Assembly (NCBI GenBank): GCA_034430615.1
Contig: DAOUEJ010000212.1
Coordinates: 1 to 42,573, forward strand
Length of the DNA stretch: 42,573 bases
Direction of reading: 5' to 3'
Origin: E44-bin32 sp034430615
GTDB lineage: Bacteria; Chloroflexota; Anaerolineae; Anaerolineales; E44-bin32
Shown here: positions 15,317 through 23,750 of the stretch, one piece after another
Layout: the number at the start of each line of letters is the position of its first letter
How positions within the stretch are numbered: position 1 is the first letter of the stretch
The notes under the pieces: model-generated
The model's input: only the letters and a program-made list of their open reading frames with translations
Database searches by the model: none
What the model was told of the DNA's origin: nothing
Program-made: the position numbers and the translations under genes

Positions 15317-18099
15317 GTATTTTTGCGGTTCAGATACCAACCTTGAATCGAGATCAAGCCAAGCCCACCGGCTAACAGACCGAGCCCAAAACCCGCAAAA
15401 GGACCTAAGAGGTCCATCAGGGTTTTACTTCCCGGCAGCTGAAGCGCAAAATAATTGTATCCAAGCAGAGCAGCCACCACCCCGATTAATGCGCAGCGTA
15501 CACGTATCCGATCACTTAGCAAACCAAACCCTGCCATGTAGTAACCGACAACTCCCACAATTGCCACAGAGAACAATCCCAAGATTAACTCAGTCCAACC
15601 GAATGCGTAGGTCTCCTTGTCAGATCCGGTTCCTGGGTCGCCTGCCGAGCCGGGAGTTGGGCTTGCAGTCGCTGGCGTGCGCGTCGGCTCACTCGTCGCA
15701 GTCGGGACGCGCGTGGGCGATATCACGGTAGCCTGGGCAGGCACACCGAGCTGTACATTAAGTTGAAGAGTTTCCGATAGATGCGCTGAACCGCTTTGAG
15801 CCGATACGGTAATTAGGCCAGTCCGTTCCAGCGCAAGTGAGATCGATGCAGAACCATCAACAGTGAAAGAACTCATTGTAAGCGCTGGAGCATCTTCCGA
15901 TTGCTGATTTATCATGAAGTCGACCGGCGTTCTGTCGGGTACAGGATGCCCATTCTTGTCGCGAATTATGCCAGTTTCGAGTTGGACCAGATCCCCAACG
16001 CTGTATCCCTGTACACCCTCCACCGCTTCAGGTTGCGAAATTAGAAGCTGGATGATTTGATTTGGGTCGGGGGCCGTCACCTCGATCAGGTCATAACCAA
16101 CACCCTGGATGCTCACCGGTGACGAGCCTGCCGCAGTGGCCTCGAAATAGAGCAGCTTTGCAGCCATTTCTATAAACGCTTCCAAGTTGTCATAAAGAGC
16201 GTAAAAGGCATCTACCTTGCTGATGTCCGTTGCATCAAGGATATAAGGGACATCCATTGCGAAGACGATAAGTTTCTTGTCCCGTGCCAGGTCCGGACGC
16301 TGATCGAGAAGAATCTTTAACGCATCCGAACCGAAACGATTCTCGCTGCCCCTGCGTACCACGAAAACCATCCAATCCGCGCTGTGGATGATTGCATCAA
16401 CATCTTCGACCGGCGAAAGCGGAGCAGAGGGGGTGTTTGGCGGGGTCAAACCGAGGTAGTTTGCAAGGTCGGCGGTGCTGAAGGACCGCAGGTTCCACCC
16501 GCCCACCTCACCGGCAGCTCCGGGTCCATAAAATCTCAGGACTGCACGTTCAAGAGCATCCGTTGAAAGTATTGCTTGGGCATCACATCGATCACACTGC
16601 GAAGCAGTCTGCACATCTGTAAAGAACACGATGCGGTCGCCAAATGCTGGTGCCCCACCCAATCGATCAAGTACCTCATCAGCTGTTGGACTAATCAATG
16701 ATGCAGCCGACTGAGCAACAGCAGCAGCGGATCGATCCCGGCCAATGGCAGAAACATCACTCTGGGAAGTTACCACCGCAGAATACGTAAAAGAGCCTTC
16801 ATATAACCGGAGCTTGAGTCGTAGAATCCGGAGCACTGCGCCATCTACTCGCTCTGCGAACAGCGAGTCTTCGGCGTAGCGATTCGCAAAAAACTGCAAG
16901 GTGTTCTTGATCGTGGTCAGCTCGTTAGGATCGTTGCTATCCCGGAAGTCATCAAGAAGCAGCAGGTCATTTCCTGCCAGGAATGCATCGCGCGCTACTA
17001 TGTGTGCCTGAAAGGTCTGCTCGGTAGGATCACGAAATCTGCGGATCGCTCGTGAGCCGAGCGAATCTGACATGGCAATGCCTCCGCCCTCTCGCCAACT
17101 GGCCAGTGGCTCGAGCGCCATCAACTGGTTGAAGGCCTGCTGGTCTAAACTTACCGGGCGGGTCGTAGCCCGGATGTTCCCTTGAAATCCTTGATAGCGA
17201 ATATGTGCTGTCAACAATCCATCGGTAATCCCAGGGGCCTCCCCAGGCAGGTTCCCGGTTACGACGAAAAACGGGAAAAGCTCGATTTGCTTCAACTGCT
17301 CAAGAGACTTCCGAACCGTTGCAACTTCCTCTGATATCGGGCGATCACCGCTCCCCAATCCAGGAAAATGATTTGCAATAACTGCGATCCGACTATCCGA
17401 TCCGGCATGTACGCCCTCGATAAAGGCTGAGCCCATGGAACCCACCCAGTAGGGATCGCCTCCAAAGGAACGCGTTCCAAGCGCATTGGAGCCGGTCAAC
17501 TCAGGGTTCTCGAGCACATCCAAGGATGGGCCGATCATCAAGTTGAACCCCAGCGCCTCTAGCTCGGTGCCGAGCAAAGATCCGATGTTCTGCGAAACTT
17601 GTGTATCCCATGTAGCACCAATCGACATCGCCGATGGAATATCGGACAAACCAGATAGGATCTCGGCTGTGTCAGACGTCCCGGCGCCGTAATTTATCCC
17701 AATGAATAATGGGACGTACGCCGCTTCGCTTTCTGGAGGAGAACCTGTCTGATCCAACGTGCTCAACAGCGCCGATTCATGCTTCAAGTTCTGCAGGTCC
17801 GTGATCAACTGGCGAAGATCAAGAATGGTATCCGGTGTATCCGAAAAATTATTACGATCGCTTTTAAGTATCACGCCAGAGACGTGGTAGCGAGTCACCA
17901 ATTCATAGATGGGAGAATCCGAATGCAAAATTGGACCATCAAATGTAACCAGAAAAAGCTGACCCACCCTTTCCTCTGGGGTCATCTGTGCCAGCAGCTG
18001 CTCAGCCAGGTCAGGTCTCGGCACCGCAGCTTGCGAGGCAGCAAGAACCAGAGGCTGGATTGCTATAAGCAGAATGGTGAAAGCCGTGAATTTGCGCAT
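15313..18099 (-). CDS. Secreted membrane-anchored GH3-family protein with altered NagZ-type active site
   Basis: A 928-residue protein with a signal peptide (MRKFTAFTILLIAIQPLVLA), a glycoside hydrolase family 3 N-terminal barrel (about 30-360), a long C-terminal region, a Thr/Pro-rich linker (about 790-825) and three C-terminal membrane helices. Family hallmarks are VGQLFLVTFDG, IPSAMSIGAT, LGTRSFGGDP and MSDSLGSRAI with probable nucleophile Asp345. The loop that is KHFPGHGDT..DSH in beta-N-acetylglucosaminidases reads NHFPGLGSGD..ISE here (from residue 243), so the Asp-His acid/base dyad is not visible. It may be a phosphorylase-like variant, another glycosidase or inactive. ATG 18099 is chosen for the signal peptide; there is no Shine-Dalgarno, but a promoter lies so close that the mRNA may be leaderless. 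Confidence 0.85.
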   Translation of the reverse strand: MRKFTAFTILLIAIQPLVLAASQAAVPRPDLAEQLLAQMTPEERVGQLFLVTFDGPILHSDSPIYELVTRYHVSGVILKSDRNNFSDTPDTILDLRQLITDLQNLKHESALLSTLDQTGSPPESEAAYVPLFIGINYGAGTSDTAEILSGLSDIPSAMSIGATWDTQVSQNIGSLLGTELEALGFNLMIGPSLDVLENPELTGSNALGTRSFGGDPYWVGSMGSAFIEGVHAGSDSRIAVIANHFPGLGSGDRPISEEVATVRKSLEQLKQIELFPFFVVTGNLPGEAPGITDGLLTAHIRYQGFQGNIRATTRPVSLDQQAFNQLMALEPLASWREGGGIAMSDSLGSRAIRRFRDPTEQTFQAHIVARDAFLAGNDLLLLDDFRDSNDPNELTTIKNTLQFFANRYAEDSLFAERVDGAVLRILRLKLRLYEGSFTYSAVVTSQSDVSAIGRDRSAAAVAQSAASLISPTADEVLDRLGGAPAFGDRIVFFTDVQTASQCDRCDAQAILSTDALERAVLRFYGPGAAGEVGGWNLRSFSTADLANYLGLTPPNTPSAPLSPVEDVDAIIHSADWMVFVVRRGSENRFGSDALKILLDQRPDLARDKKLIVFAMDVPYILDATDISKVDAFYALYDNLEAFIEMAAKLLYFEATAAGSSPVSIQGVGYDLIEVTAPDPNQIIQLLISQPEAVEGVQGYSVGDLVQLETGIIRDKNGHPVPDRTPVDFMINQQSEDAPALTMSSFTVDGSASISLALERTGLITVSAQSGSAHLSETLQLNVQLGVPAQATVISPTRVPTATSEPTRTPATASPTPGSAGDPGTGSDKETYAFGWTELILGLFSVAIVGVVGYYMAGFGLLSDRIRVRCALIGVVAALLGYNYFALQLPGSKTLMDLLGPFAGFGLGLLAGGLGLISIQGWYLNRKNT

Positions 18100-18106
18100 T
18101 GTGTTG

Positions 18107-18135
18107 AGTATACCGTCCCCCTGGTTCGTTAACAA
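18107..18135 (-). promoter_or_regulatory. Promoter immediately upstream of the GH3 gene
   Basis: On the minus strand, TTGTTA (18135-18130), a 17-base spacer and TATACT (18112-18107). The expected start point (about 18100) falls at the ATG (18099), so the transcript would have essentially no leader. Confidence 0.5.
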
Positions 18136-18161
18136 GGAAAATGGGGAATTGCGGATCCTTT

Positions 18162-18989
18162 CTATTGTCTATGCGCAGTTTCCTTAATGAGAATTTCGCG
18201 TATCGCCTCTCGCCGCTTGGGGCCGGATAAGCCCTCCAAGCGCCGAATGCCAAGCGGATCAATGACCGTCCGTAATAAATGTAATTCATTATCGTCAGGC
18301 ACCACGGTCTCATTGAGATCATCGGCTATCGCCAGTTCAAATCCTGTCTTCGAGCGAACGCGCTCGAGTGTTACTCCAGGGTGCAAGCTTACTGCTCGCA
18401 TGCGACCACCAACGAAATCGAATTGCCCAAGATTAGAGACGAGATAACGTGGACCTCCCACACGCGAGCGTCTGCTGCCATGCCCGAGACCTGAGACGAA
18501 ATCAATATCTTCAACGAATGTTACTCGCGAGTGCCGCGGGACGTACAGATAAGTGTTCATCATGTAGGTTGTCACATCCGGGATACCACCGGCGCCTGGC
18601 ATGCGCAGTCGCGGGTGACGGTAATCCTTACCGAAGGCGATGTTATTGAAATTTCCATGCGCATCTACCTGGCCCGGGCGGAAGAATTCCTTGGGCTGGA
18701 CCCTGGGAAGCAGATCAGCAGCGACCATCACAAATCCGAAAGATGCCAACGCTCGATCCAACCAGAGTGATTCAATAGTCGCCAATCCAAGCGGAGCACC
18801 CTTACGACAGATTGTTTGGCCGATGGCAGAGGCGAATGTAGCGTGCGGAGCGTGGGTGTGCCATGCTAGCAAATACCCTGCAGCCACAAGCGGGGTCGCC
18901 AATCCCTGTGCCAGAATATCCCCATCCTTGACCTGGCGGGCGATGCAAGCACAAATCAATTCATCGATCGACCAAGGTTCTTTCATCAT
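18162..18989 (-). CDS. CoA-transferase beta-subunit-like protein (GctB/IpdB fold) lacking the catalytic Glu
   Basis: A 275-residue class I CoA-transferase beta-type subunit. Recognisable are the N-terminal CIARQVKDGDILAQGLATPL, GQVDAHGNFN, FGKDYRHPRLRMPGAGGIPD, and the late LHPGVTLERVRSKTGFEL. Aligned by eye to glutaconate CoA-transferase, the catalytic glutamate (E54 in VESG) corresponds to Ala53 in TFASA. Loss of that Glu is known in the IpdAB hydrolases of steroid-ring degradation, which share the fold but do not transfer CoA. Its alpha-subunit is not in this window, though such enzymes normally need one. It overlaps the upstream phosphodiesterase gene by four bases (ATGA). The substrate is unknown. 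Confidence 0.82.
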   Translation of the reverse strand: MMKEPWSIDELICACIARQVKDGDILAQGLATPLVAAGYLLAWHTHAPHATFASAIGQTICRKGAPLGLATIESLWLDRALASFGFVMVAADLLPRVQPKEFFRPGQVDAHGNFNNIAFGKDYRHPRLRMPGAGGIPDVTTYMMNTYLYVPRHSRVTFVEDIDFVSGLGHGSRRSRVGGPRYLVSNLGQFDFVGGRMRAVSLHPGVTLERVRSKTGFELAIADDLNETVVPDDNELHLLRTVIDPLGIRRLEGLSGPKRREAIREILIKETAHRQ

Positions 18990-19762
18990 AGACTCCCCTG
19001 CTTCATTCTTTCCCTCACCAAGAGTGCACGATCGGGGACATCCGTAATAACACCGTCGACGCCCATCTCAAACAACTCTTGCATCCTATCCGGTTTATTG
19101 ACTGTCCAGGCACGTACCCACCTCCCCCGCGCATGCTGACTTGCGATCAAATAGGGATTGACCAGTTGAACGGCAGGGTGGAGATCATCGAATGGCAGTA
19201 ACCTCATGAACAAGGAACGGAAAATCCCTGGAATATCGCCGTGGATCAGCAGCGCCCTGCGAACGTTGGGTGCCGCTCGAGCAGCTTGCCAGATTGCAAA
19301 CGGATTAAACGAGGAGAACAGCACCTGATCCTCGAGGCCATGTTTGAAGACGAGATCTGCAACGATTGCGATAAGGGAATCGAATATCGAACCATAGTTT
19401 GTCAACTCCACATTAATTAAGGCCGAGTGACCGACTTCACTAAATACTGCCTCCAAAGTCGGAATTTGCTCACCACGAAATATACCCGCGTACTTGCTTC
19501 CGGCATCAAGTTGCTGCAATTCTGACCAGGTCCGATCACGCACCAACCCAGATCCATCCGTCGTTCGATCTAGCGTTTGATCATGGTGAACGACAACCAC
19601 CCCGTCGGCTGATAGCTTAGCATCGAGTTCAATCCCATCTGCGCCCAACTCAACCGCGAGCCGGAACGCTGAAAGGGTATTTTCAGGCGCGAGAGAGGAA
19701 GCCCCGCGGTGTGCAATCACCAGCGGGGCTCCAGAATCCCAGGAAAAAAGTCTTGCCATCAC
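18986..19762 (-). CDS. Glycerophosphodiester phosphodiesterase
   Basis: A 258-residue GDPD-family enzyme, probably cytoplasmic (UgpQ-like; no signal peptide). It hydrolyses glycerophosphodiesters to sn-glycerol 3-phosphate and an alcohol. Active-site signatures are IAHRGASSLAPENT at the N-terminus (His and Glu-Asn), ADGIELDAKLSADG, VVHHDQTLDRTTDG, and the C-terminal RAWTVN and GVDGVITDVPD. Length is typical. The start overlaps the stop of the AAA+ gene by one base (GTG 19762; ATG 19759 is equally good). Its product would feed the GlpA/GlpB glycerol-3-phosphate dehydrogenase encoded at 25134-27997. Confidence 0.93.
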   Translation of the reverse strand: MMARLFSWDSGAPLVIAHRGASSLAPENTLSAFRLAVELGADGIELDAKLSADGVVVVHHDQTLDRTTDGSGLVRDRTWSELQQLDAGSKYAGIFRGEQIPTLEAVFSEVGHSALINVELTNYGSIFDSLIAIVADLVFKHGLEDQVLFSSFNPFAIWQAARAAPNVRRALLIHGDIPGIFRSLFMRLLPFDDLHPAVQLVNPYLIASQHARGRWVRAWTVNKPDRMQELFEMGVDGVITDVPDRALLVRERMKQGSL

Positions 19763-21111
19763 TAAATTTCTACGAAATATGCCTCGGCTGCCCGTTGCAG
19801 CAGATCTTTGGTCATGACCGGTTCTACATTTAAATAGCGCGAGATATCAAGGATTTGATCGCAGATATCGCGCGGGTGGGACGCCCGCAACTTACGATTG
19901 CGCTTGATGTACCACTCTTGAAGCATGTAGGCCAAGCCGCTGTCTGAGTACTCGACACCCTTCTGAGCAGCTGTCCGTTTAAATATTTCACGGTAGGCTT
20001 CATAGGATGGATCCTCGACTTCAATCTTGTGCCGCAAGCGGCGGAGGAAGGCCTCGTCCACCAGGTCCCGTGGCGGCAAGTTCGTCGAAAATACGACAAG
20101 TACGTCGAAAGGAACTTCTATCTTGCGCCCCGTATGGAGCGTGAGGTAATCAATCCGATTTTCGAGTGGCACGATCCAGCGGTTGAGCAAATCTCGTGGT
20201 CGAACTTGCTGGCGACCAAAGTCATCGATAAGGAATACCCCACCGTTTGCTTTGACCTGGAAGGGGGCTTCGTAGAATTTGTTTACATCATCGAATACCA
20301 GATCGAGCCCTGGCATAGTCAGTTCGCCGCCAACAATCACGAACGGCCTGCGGATACGCACCCAGCGCGGGTCACGTTTTGCCCCTGTTTTCAACGAGCC
20401 GGTACCATCGGTTGAGTTCTCATCATCGGGTGAGAGTACGTGTGTCACCGAGTCATACAGTTTCACGACCTGACCGCCAATGTCGATGGCGAAAGGTATG
20501 TACATGTCCTCCTGAAGCAAGATGTTCCCGATCGCGCGTGCAATCGAGGTTTTGCCGTTTCCTGGAGGGCCATAGAGAAAAATCGAAGTACCCGAATTTA
20601 CAGCCGGGCCAATCTGGTTGAAGGTCTTCTCCGACAGAGTCAGCTCAGTAAGAACCTCGCGCATTGTGTGCTCGTGAACCGTCGGTCGCCCCCGGCTTTG
20701 CCGCTTGATGGAATCGTTGTACACCTCGACCGGAACGGGCGCCGGGCCCGCGTACTGACTGCGATCAAGTGCCTCCCGTGCCCTGGCAATTCCAGCGCCA
20801 GTAATCGCATACTGGTAGGAGCCCTCACCAAACCCGACTTGAGTCTTTACCTCAACAAATTTTTCTCGTTTTAACGCTTCGAGAATCTGATCGACAAGCC
20901 CCGCAAATGGCAGCGACATCGCTTCGGCCACCTTAAACCCGGTCATGTATCCGCCGTTGTAAAGGATCTTTAAAGCCAGATCCTGCAGCCCAAGTTGTGA
21001 AAGCCCAGTGTCCGCGATACGGCTAATTGGCGGAGGGACAAACCGTAAATTTGAGGTTGTCGTTCGATCATCAACACCCGCTGTACGAACCGGGCTTCGG
21101 GGTAAAGACAT
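19762..21111 (-). CDS. AAA+ ATPase with N-terminal winged-helix-like region
   Basis: A 449-residue P-loop ATPase. Residues about 30-120 look like a small helical winged-helix-type module (LALKILYNGGYMTGFKVAEAM). The AAA+ core has Walker A FLYGPPGNGKTS (about 183), Walker B GVFLIDDFGR, sensor 1 VVFSTNLPP and the DEAFLRRLRHKI arginine motif. The C-terminal part is a helical lid. The subgroup is not one I can name; similar proteins are often annotated simply as ATP-binding protein. GGAGG stands five bases before ATG 21111. It heads an operon with the phosphodiesterase and the CoA-transferase-like gene. Whether it remodels a partner or acts in signalling is unknown. Confidence 0.85.
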   Translation of the reverse strand: MSLPRSPVRTAGVDDRTTTSNLRFVPPPISRIADTGLSQLGLQDLALKILYNGGYMTGFKVAEAMSLPFAGLVDQILEALKREKFVEVKTQVGFGEGSYQYAITGAGIARAREALDRSQYAGPAPVPVEVYNDSIKRQSRGRPTVHEHTMREVLTELTLSEKTFNQIGPAVNSGTSIFLYGPPGNGKTSIARAIGNILLQEDMYIPFAIDIGGQVVKLYDSVTHVLSPDDENSTDGTGSLKTGAKRDPRWVRIRRPFVIVGGELTMPGLDLVFDDVNKFYEAPFQVKANGGVFLIDDFGRQQVRPRDLLNRWIVPLENRIDYLTLHTGRKIEVPFDVLVVFSTNLPPRDLVDEAFLRRLRHKIEVEDPSYEAYREIFKRTAAQKGVEYSDSGLAYMLQEWYIKRNRKLRASHPRDICDQILDISRYLNVEPVMTKDLLQRAAEAYFVEI

Positions 21112-21172
21112 GCAAACCTCCAGTACCAGAACGGGAGACCGTGAAACACAGCAGCCGCAGGGGAGTGTTCAA

Positions 21173-21201
21173 ATTATAGCCACCGTATAGGTCTGGAGCA
21201 A
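21173..21201 (-). promoter_or_regulatory. Promoter of the AAA+ ATPase operon
   Basis: On the minus strand, TTGCTC (21201-21196), a 17-base spacer and a perfect TATAAT (21178-21173). The leader would be about 55 nt and includes the GGAGG ribosome site. Confidence 0.55.
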
Positions 21202-21233
21202 ATAGTAAGTTGTGCCCACCCGTAGAGTGGGGG

Positions 21234-21239
21234 TAGAAT
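21234..21239 (+). promoter_or_regulatory. -10 box close to the GT2 start codon
   Basis: TAGAAT ends six bases before ATG 21246; a weak TTGTGC lies 18 bases upstream. No Shine-Dalgarno is present, consistent with a leaderless transcript. Confidence 0.4.
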
Positions 21240-21245
21240 GCGCCC

Positions 21246-21932
21246 ATGAGACTTAGCGTGGTCATGCCAGTGTACAACGAACACGCCACACTTGAGACCA
21301 TCCTGAAGCGCGTAGAAGATACAAAGCTCGCCGAGGAAATCATCTTGGTCGACGATGGTTCGACCGATGGCACTCGTGACCTGCTCCCGGATCTTGCCTC
21401 CCGCTTTCCCCATGTCAGGGTCATCCTACACGAAAAAAACCAGGGCAAGGGTGCGGCTGTCAGGACAGGGATTGCCGCCGCTCAAGGCGAATTAATCCTT
21501 ATCCAGGATGCAGATCTTGAGTACGATCCCCGGGATTACCCTGTTCTGCTCGCTCCGATCGATGAGGGGATAGCTGATGTAGTGTACGGTTCGCGATTCC
21601 TTGGCGCTCCCCGACGGGTTGCTATGTTCTGGCACATGGTGGCGAACAAACTCCTGACTCTGATGACGAATGTGCTGTTTAACAGCATCCTTACTGATAT
21701 GGAGACTGGGTACAAATTGTTCAAGAGAGAGGTTATTCAAGAGCTTCCCTTGAATGCGAAGCGGTTTGATTTTGAACCCGAAGTGACAGCGAAGCTGCTT
21801 AAGCGAAAGGTTCGAATTTATGAGGTGCCGATCCGCTTCAACCCTCGCGAGTACTCGGATGGCAAGAAGATTGGTCTGGCGGATGCATTCGAGGCTATTT
21901 TTACACTGATCAAGTACAGGTTTGTAGATTAG
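21246..21932 (+). CDS. Family 2 glycosyltransferase (polyprenyl-phosphate mannosyl/glucosyl transferase-like)
   Basis: A 228-residue GT-A glycosyltransferase of the DPM1-like group, which moves a sugar from a nucleotide donor to a polyprenyl phosphate at the inner face of the membrane. Motifs in order are VVMPVYNEHATL, ILVDDGSTDGT, NQGKGAAVRTG, QDADLEYDP (the DxD metal site) and TDMETGYKLFKR. There are no C-terminal membrane helices, so it is the short soluble form. Its stop shares three bases with the convergent recJ stop (21929-21932). Donor and acceptor are inferred from the family only. Confidence 0.92.
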   Translation: MRLSVVMPVYNEHATLETILKRVEDTKLAEEIILVDDGSTDGTRDLLPDLASRFPHVRVILHEKNQGKGAAVRTGIAAAQGELILIQDADLEYDPRDYPVLLAPIDEGIADVVYGSRFLGAPRRVAMFWHMVANKLLTLMTNVLFNSILTDMETGYKLFKREVIQELPLNAKRFDFEPEVTAKLLKRKVRIYEVPIRFNPREYSDGKKIGLADAFEAIFTLIKYRFVD

Positions 21933-23617
21933 CTAGCGTTTGCAGGTCGGATATCAACAACGTTCATTTGTGGAGAGATCTGGCCCATATATTCATTTCG
22001 CTCAAGACGGAAAGCTAAATCAATTCTATCTGGCAATTCCTGCATACGCTCACCCATCCGAAATGCGATCGCATCTATAACAAGAGCATCTCCGCGTACT
22101 TTGAGTTTAAGATGCCTCCCCTCTGCACCGACGCGCCTGCGGTTTACGATCTCCACGTTTCGCGCAGCAAGGATCGGCCACTCGTTGCCCTCCCCCATCG
22201 GTTCGAGCCGATCATGAAATTTAAGCAAACGCGGGTTAAGATCGGACACATTTACTTCAGCACTTACATTCAGCTTGGGGGTCATTCGTTCCTCGTCCAG
22301 CTGTGCGCGGGCAATCTCCTCGAAACGCTTGGTAAAATCCTCAATTAGCCTGTTCTCGAGCGACAATCCAGCCGCCGCAGCGTGGCCACCGAAGCGTAGA
22401 AGCAGATCAGAGCAAATTTCCAGAGCTTGAGTCAGATGAAAACCAGGGATACTGCGCGCTGAAATCCTGGTGTTCTCCTCGCCAACCGTACCAACAAAGG
22501 CTGGCCGGTAGTACACCTCCGAGAGGCGCGATGCCGCGAGCCCTACAACTCCTTCATGAAAAATCGGATCAAAAGCAAAGACCACCGGCCTATCCCCTTC
22601 TCCAATCGACTGCTCCGCTGCTTCGACAACTTGAAGGGTAAGCTCTTGTCGACGTTTATTGATGTCATTCAGCTCTTTGGCCAGCTCGTTTGCATTATCC
22701 TCACTGGGCGCCATTAACAAGTCGAAAGCCAGATTGGCCCTCTTCAATCTGCCTGCTGCGTTGATGCGTGGACCTAAACCAAACCCGATCGCGCTTGCAT
22801 CGATCCGCCCCAGTTGATAGCCCGCAATCCCCATCAGGCTTCTGAGTCCGGGTCTGGGCTGGGTATTGAGGCGCTCGAGACCTCTTTGGACGGTGGCACG
22901 GTTCTCCCCGATAAGCTTGCTCATATCGGCGATAGTGCCGATCGCTACGAGATCGAGTACTTCCTCAGCCTGGTTGACCCCTGCCTCCCCTGTTAGAGCC
23001 TGAAGCAGCTTGTATGCAACACCCACGCCCGCCAGCTCTTTCTGTGGGTATGGATCACCTTCCAGATTGGGATTGAGAATAGCAACTGCATTAGGCAGCT
23101 CAGATGGTGGATGATGATGATCAGTGATGATCAAATCCACTCCCAGCTTCCTGGCGGTCTGTGCTTCTTCCACCGCGCGGATACCACAGTCCACGCTGAT
23201 AAGCAGCGAACATCGTTCCCGCGCCAGTCGCTCGATGGCACCATTATTAATCCCGTATCCTTCGGTAAAGCGATCCGGGAAATACACTTTTACCACCGCT
23301 CCCAAAACCTGGAGACCGCTGTATAGCAGCGCCGCGGATGTAACACCATCTGCATCGTAATCAGCATAGATCGTGATCGGCTCCGCCTCCCGAATAGCCT
23401 GCTGTACTCGAGAGACCGCACTTGCCATGCCGGTCAGAAGAAATGGATCTGGATCAATGATGGCCTCATCGTTCAGGAACGAGATTGCAGCAGATTGAGA
23501 TTTGAAACCCAACCCCGTCAGTATCTGCCCCTCGACTTCGGTGAAACGAGGAAACAATGATCGAATTAGTTTTGGATCGTGCTCCGGATAAACCCAACGC
23601 CTTGCACGCCTCTGCAT
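21929..23617 (-). CDS. recJ: Single-stranded-DNA-specific 5'-3' exonuclease RecJ
   Basis: A 562-residue DHH-superfamily exonuclease used in recombination and mismatch repair. Catalytic motifs are ADYDADGVTSAALL (I), SVDCGI (II), ITDHHHPPSELP (the DHH motif, III) and GTIADM (IV). The DHHA1 region contains RFGGHAAAAGLS, and the C-terminal OB-like domain is present. Length matches bacterial RecJ. ATG 23617 is preferred over GTG 23623 because GAGG sits five bases upstream of it. The gene stands alone, with fmt diverging from it. Identification is firm. Confidence 0.95.
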   Translation of the reverse strand: MQRRARRWVYPEHDPKLIRSLFPRFTEVEGQILTGLGFKSQSAAISFLNDEAIIDPDPFLLTGMASAVSRVQQAIREAEPITIYADYDADGVTSAALLYSGLQVLGAVVKVYFPDRFTEGYGINNGAIERLARERCSLLISVDCGIRAVEEAQTARKLGVDLIITDHHHPPSELPNAVAILNPNLEGDPYPQKELAGVGVAYKLLQALTGEAGVNQAEEVLDLVAIGTIADMSKLIGENRATVQRGLERLNTQPRPGLRSLMGIAGYQLGRIDASAIGFGLGPRINAAGRLKRANLAFDLLMAPSEDNANELAKELNDINKRRQELTLQVVEAAEQSIGEGDRPVVFAFDPIFHEGVVGLAASRLSEVYYRPAFVGTVGEENTRISARSIPGFHLTQALEICSDLLLRFGGHAAAAGLSLENRLIEDFTKRFEEIARAQLDEERMTPKLNVSAEVNVSDLNPRLLKFHDRLEPMGEGNEWPILAARNVEIVNRRRVGAEGRHLKLKVRGDALVIDAIAFRMGERMQELPDRIDLAFRLERNEYMGQISPQMNVVDIRPANAS

Positions 23618-23736
23618 CTTCACCTCACACCTGATTAACTCGGATCGTCATTCTTAAAAGCAAGCGGATGCAGGCATTCTACACGTTCCAGATTAGTTTG
23701 TCCCCGATGATTCTCTTCCAACCCCAGTCTGTGTGT

Positions 23737-23744
23737 GCTAGGAT
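23737..23744 (+). promoter_or_regulatory. Extended -10 element before fmt
   Basis: The -10-like hexamer TAGGAT (23739-23744), preceded by TGTGC, ends six bases before ATG 23751. A TTCCAA 17 bases upstream is a poor -35. There is no Shine-Dalgarno, so the mRNA may begin at the ATG. Confidence 0.4.
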
Positions 23745-23750
23745 GATCGC

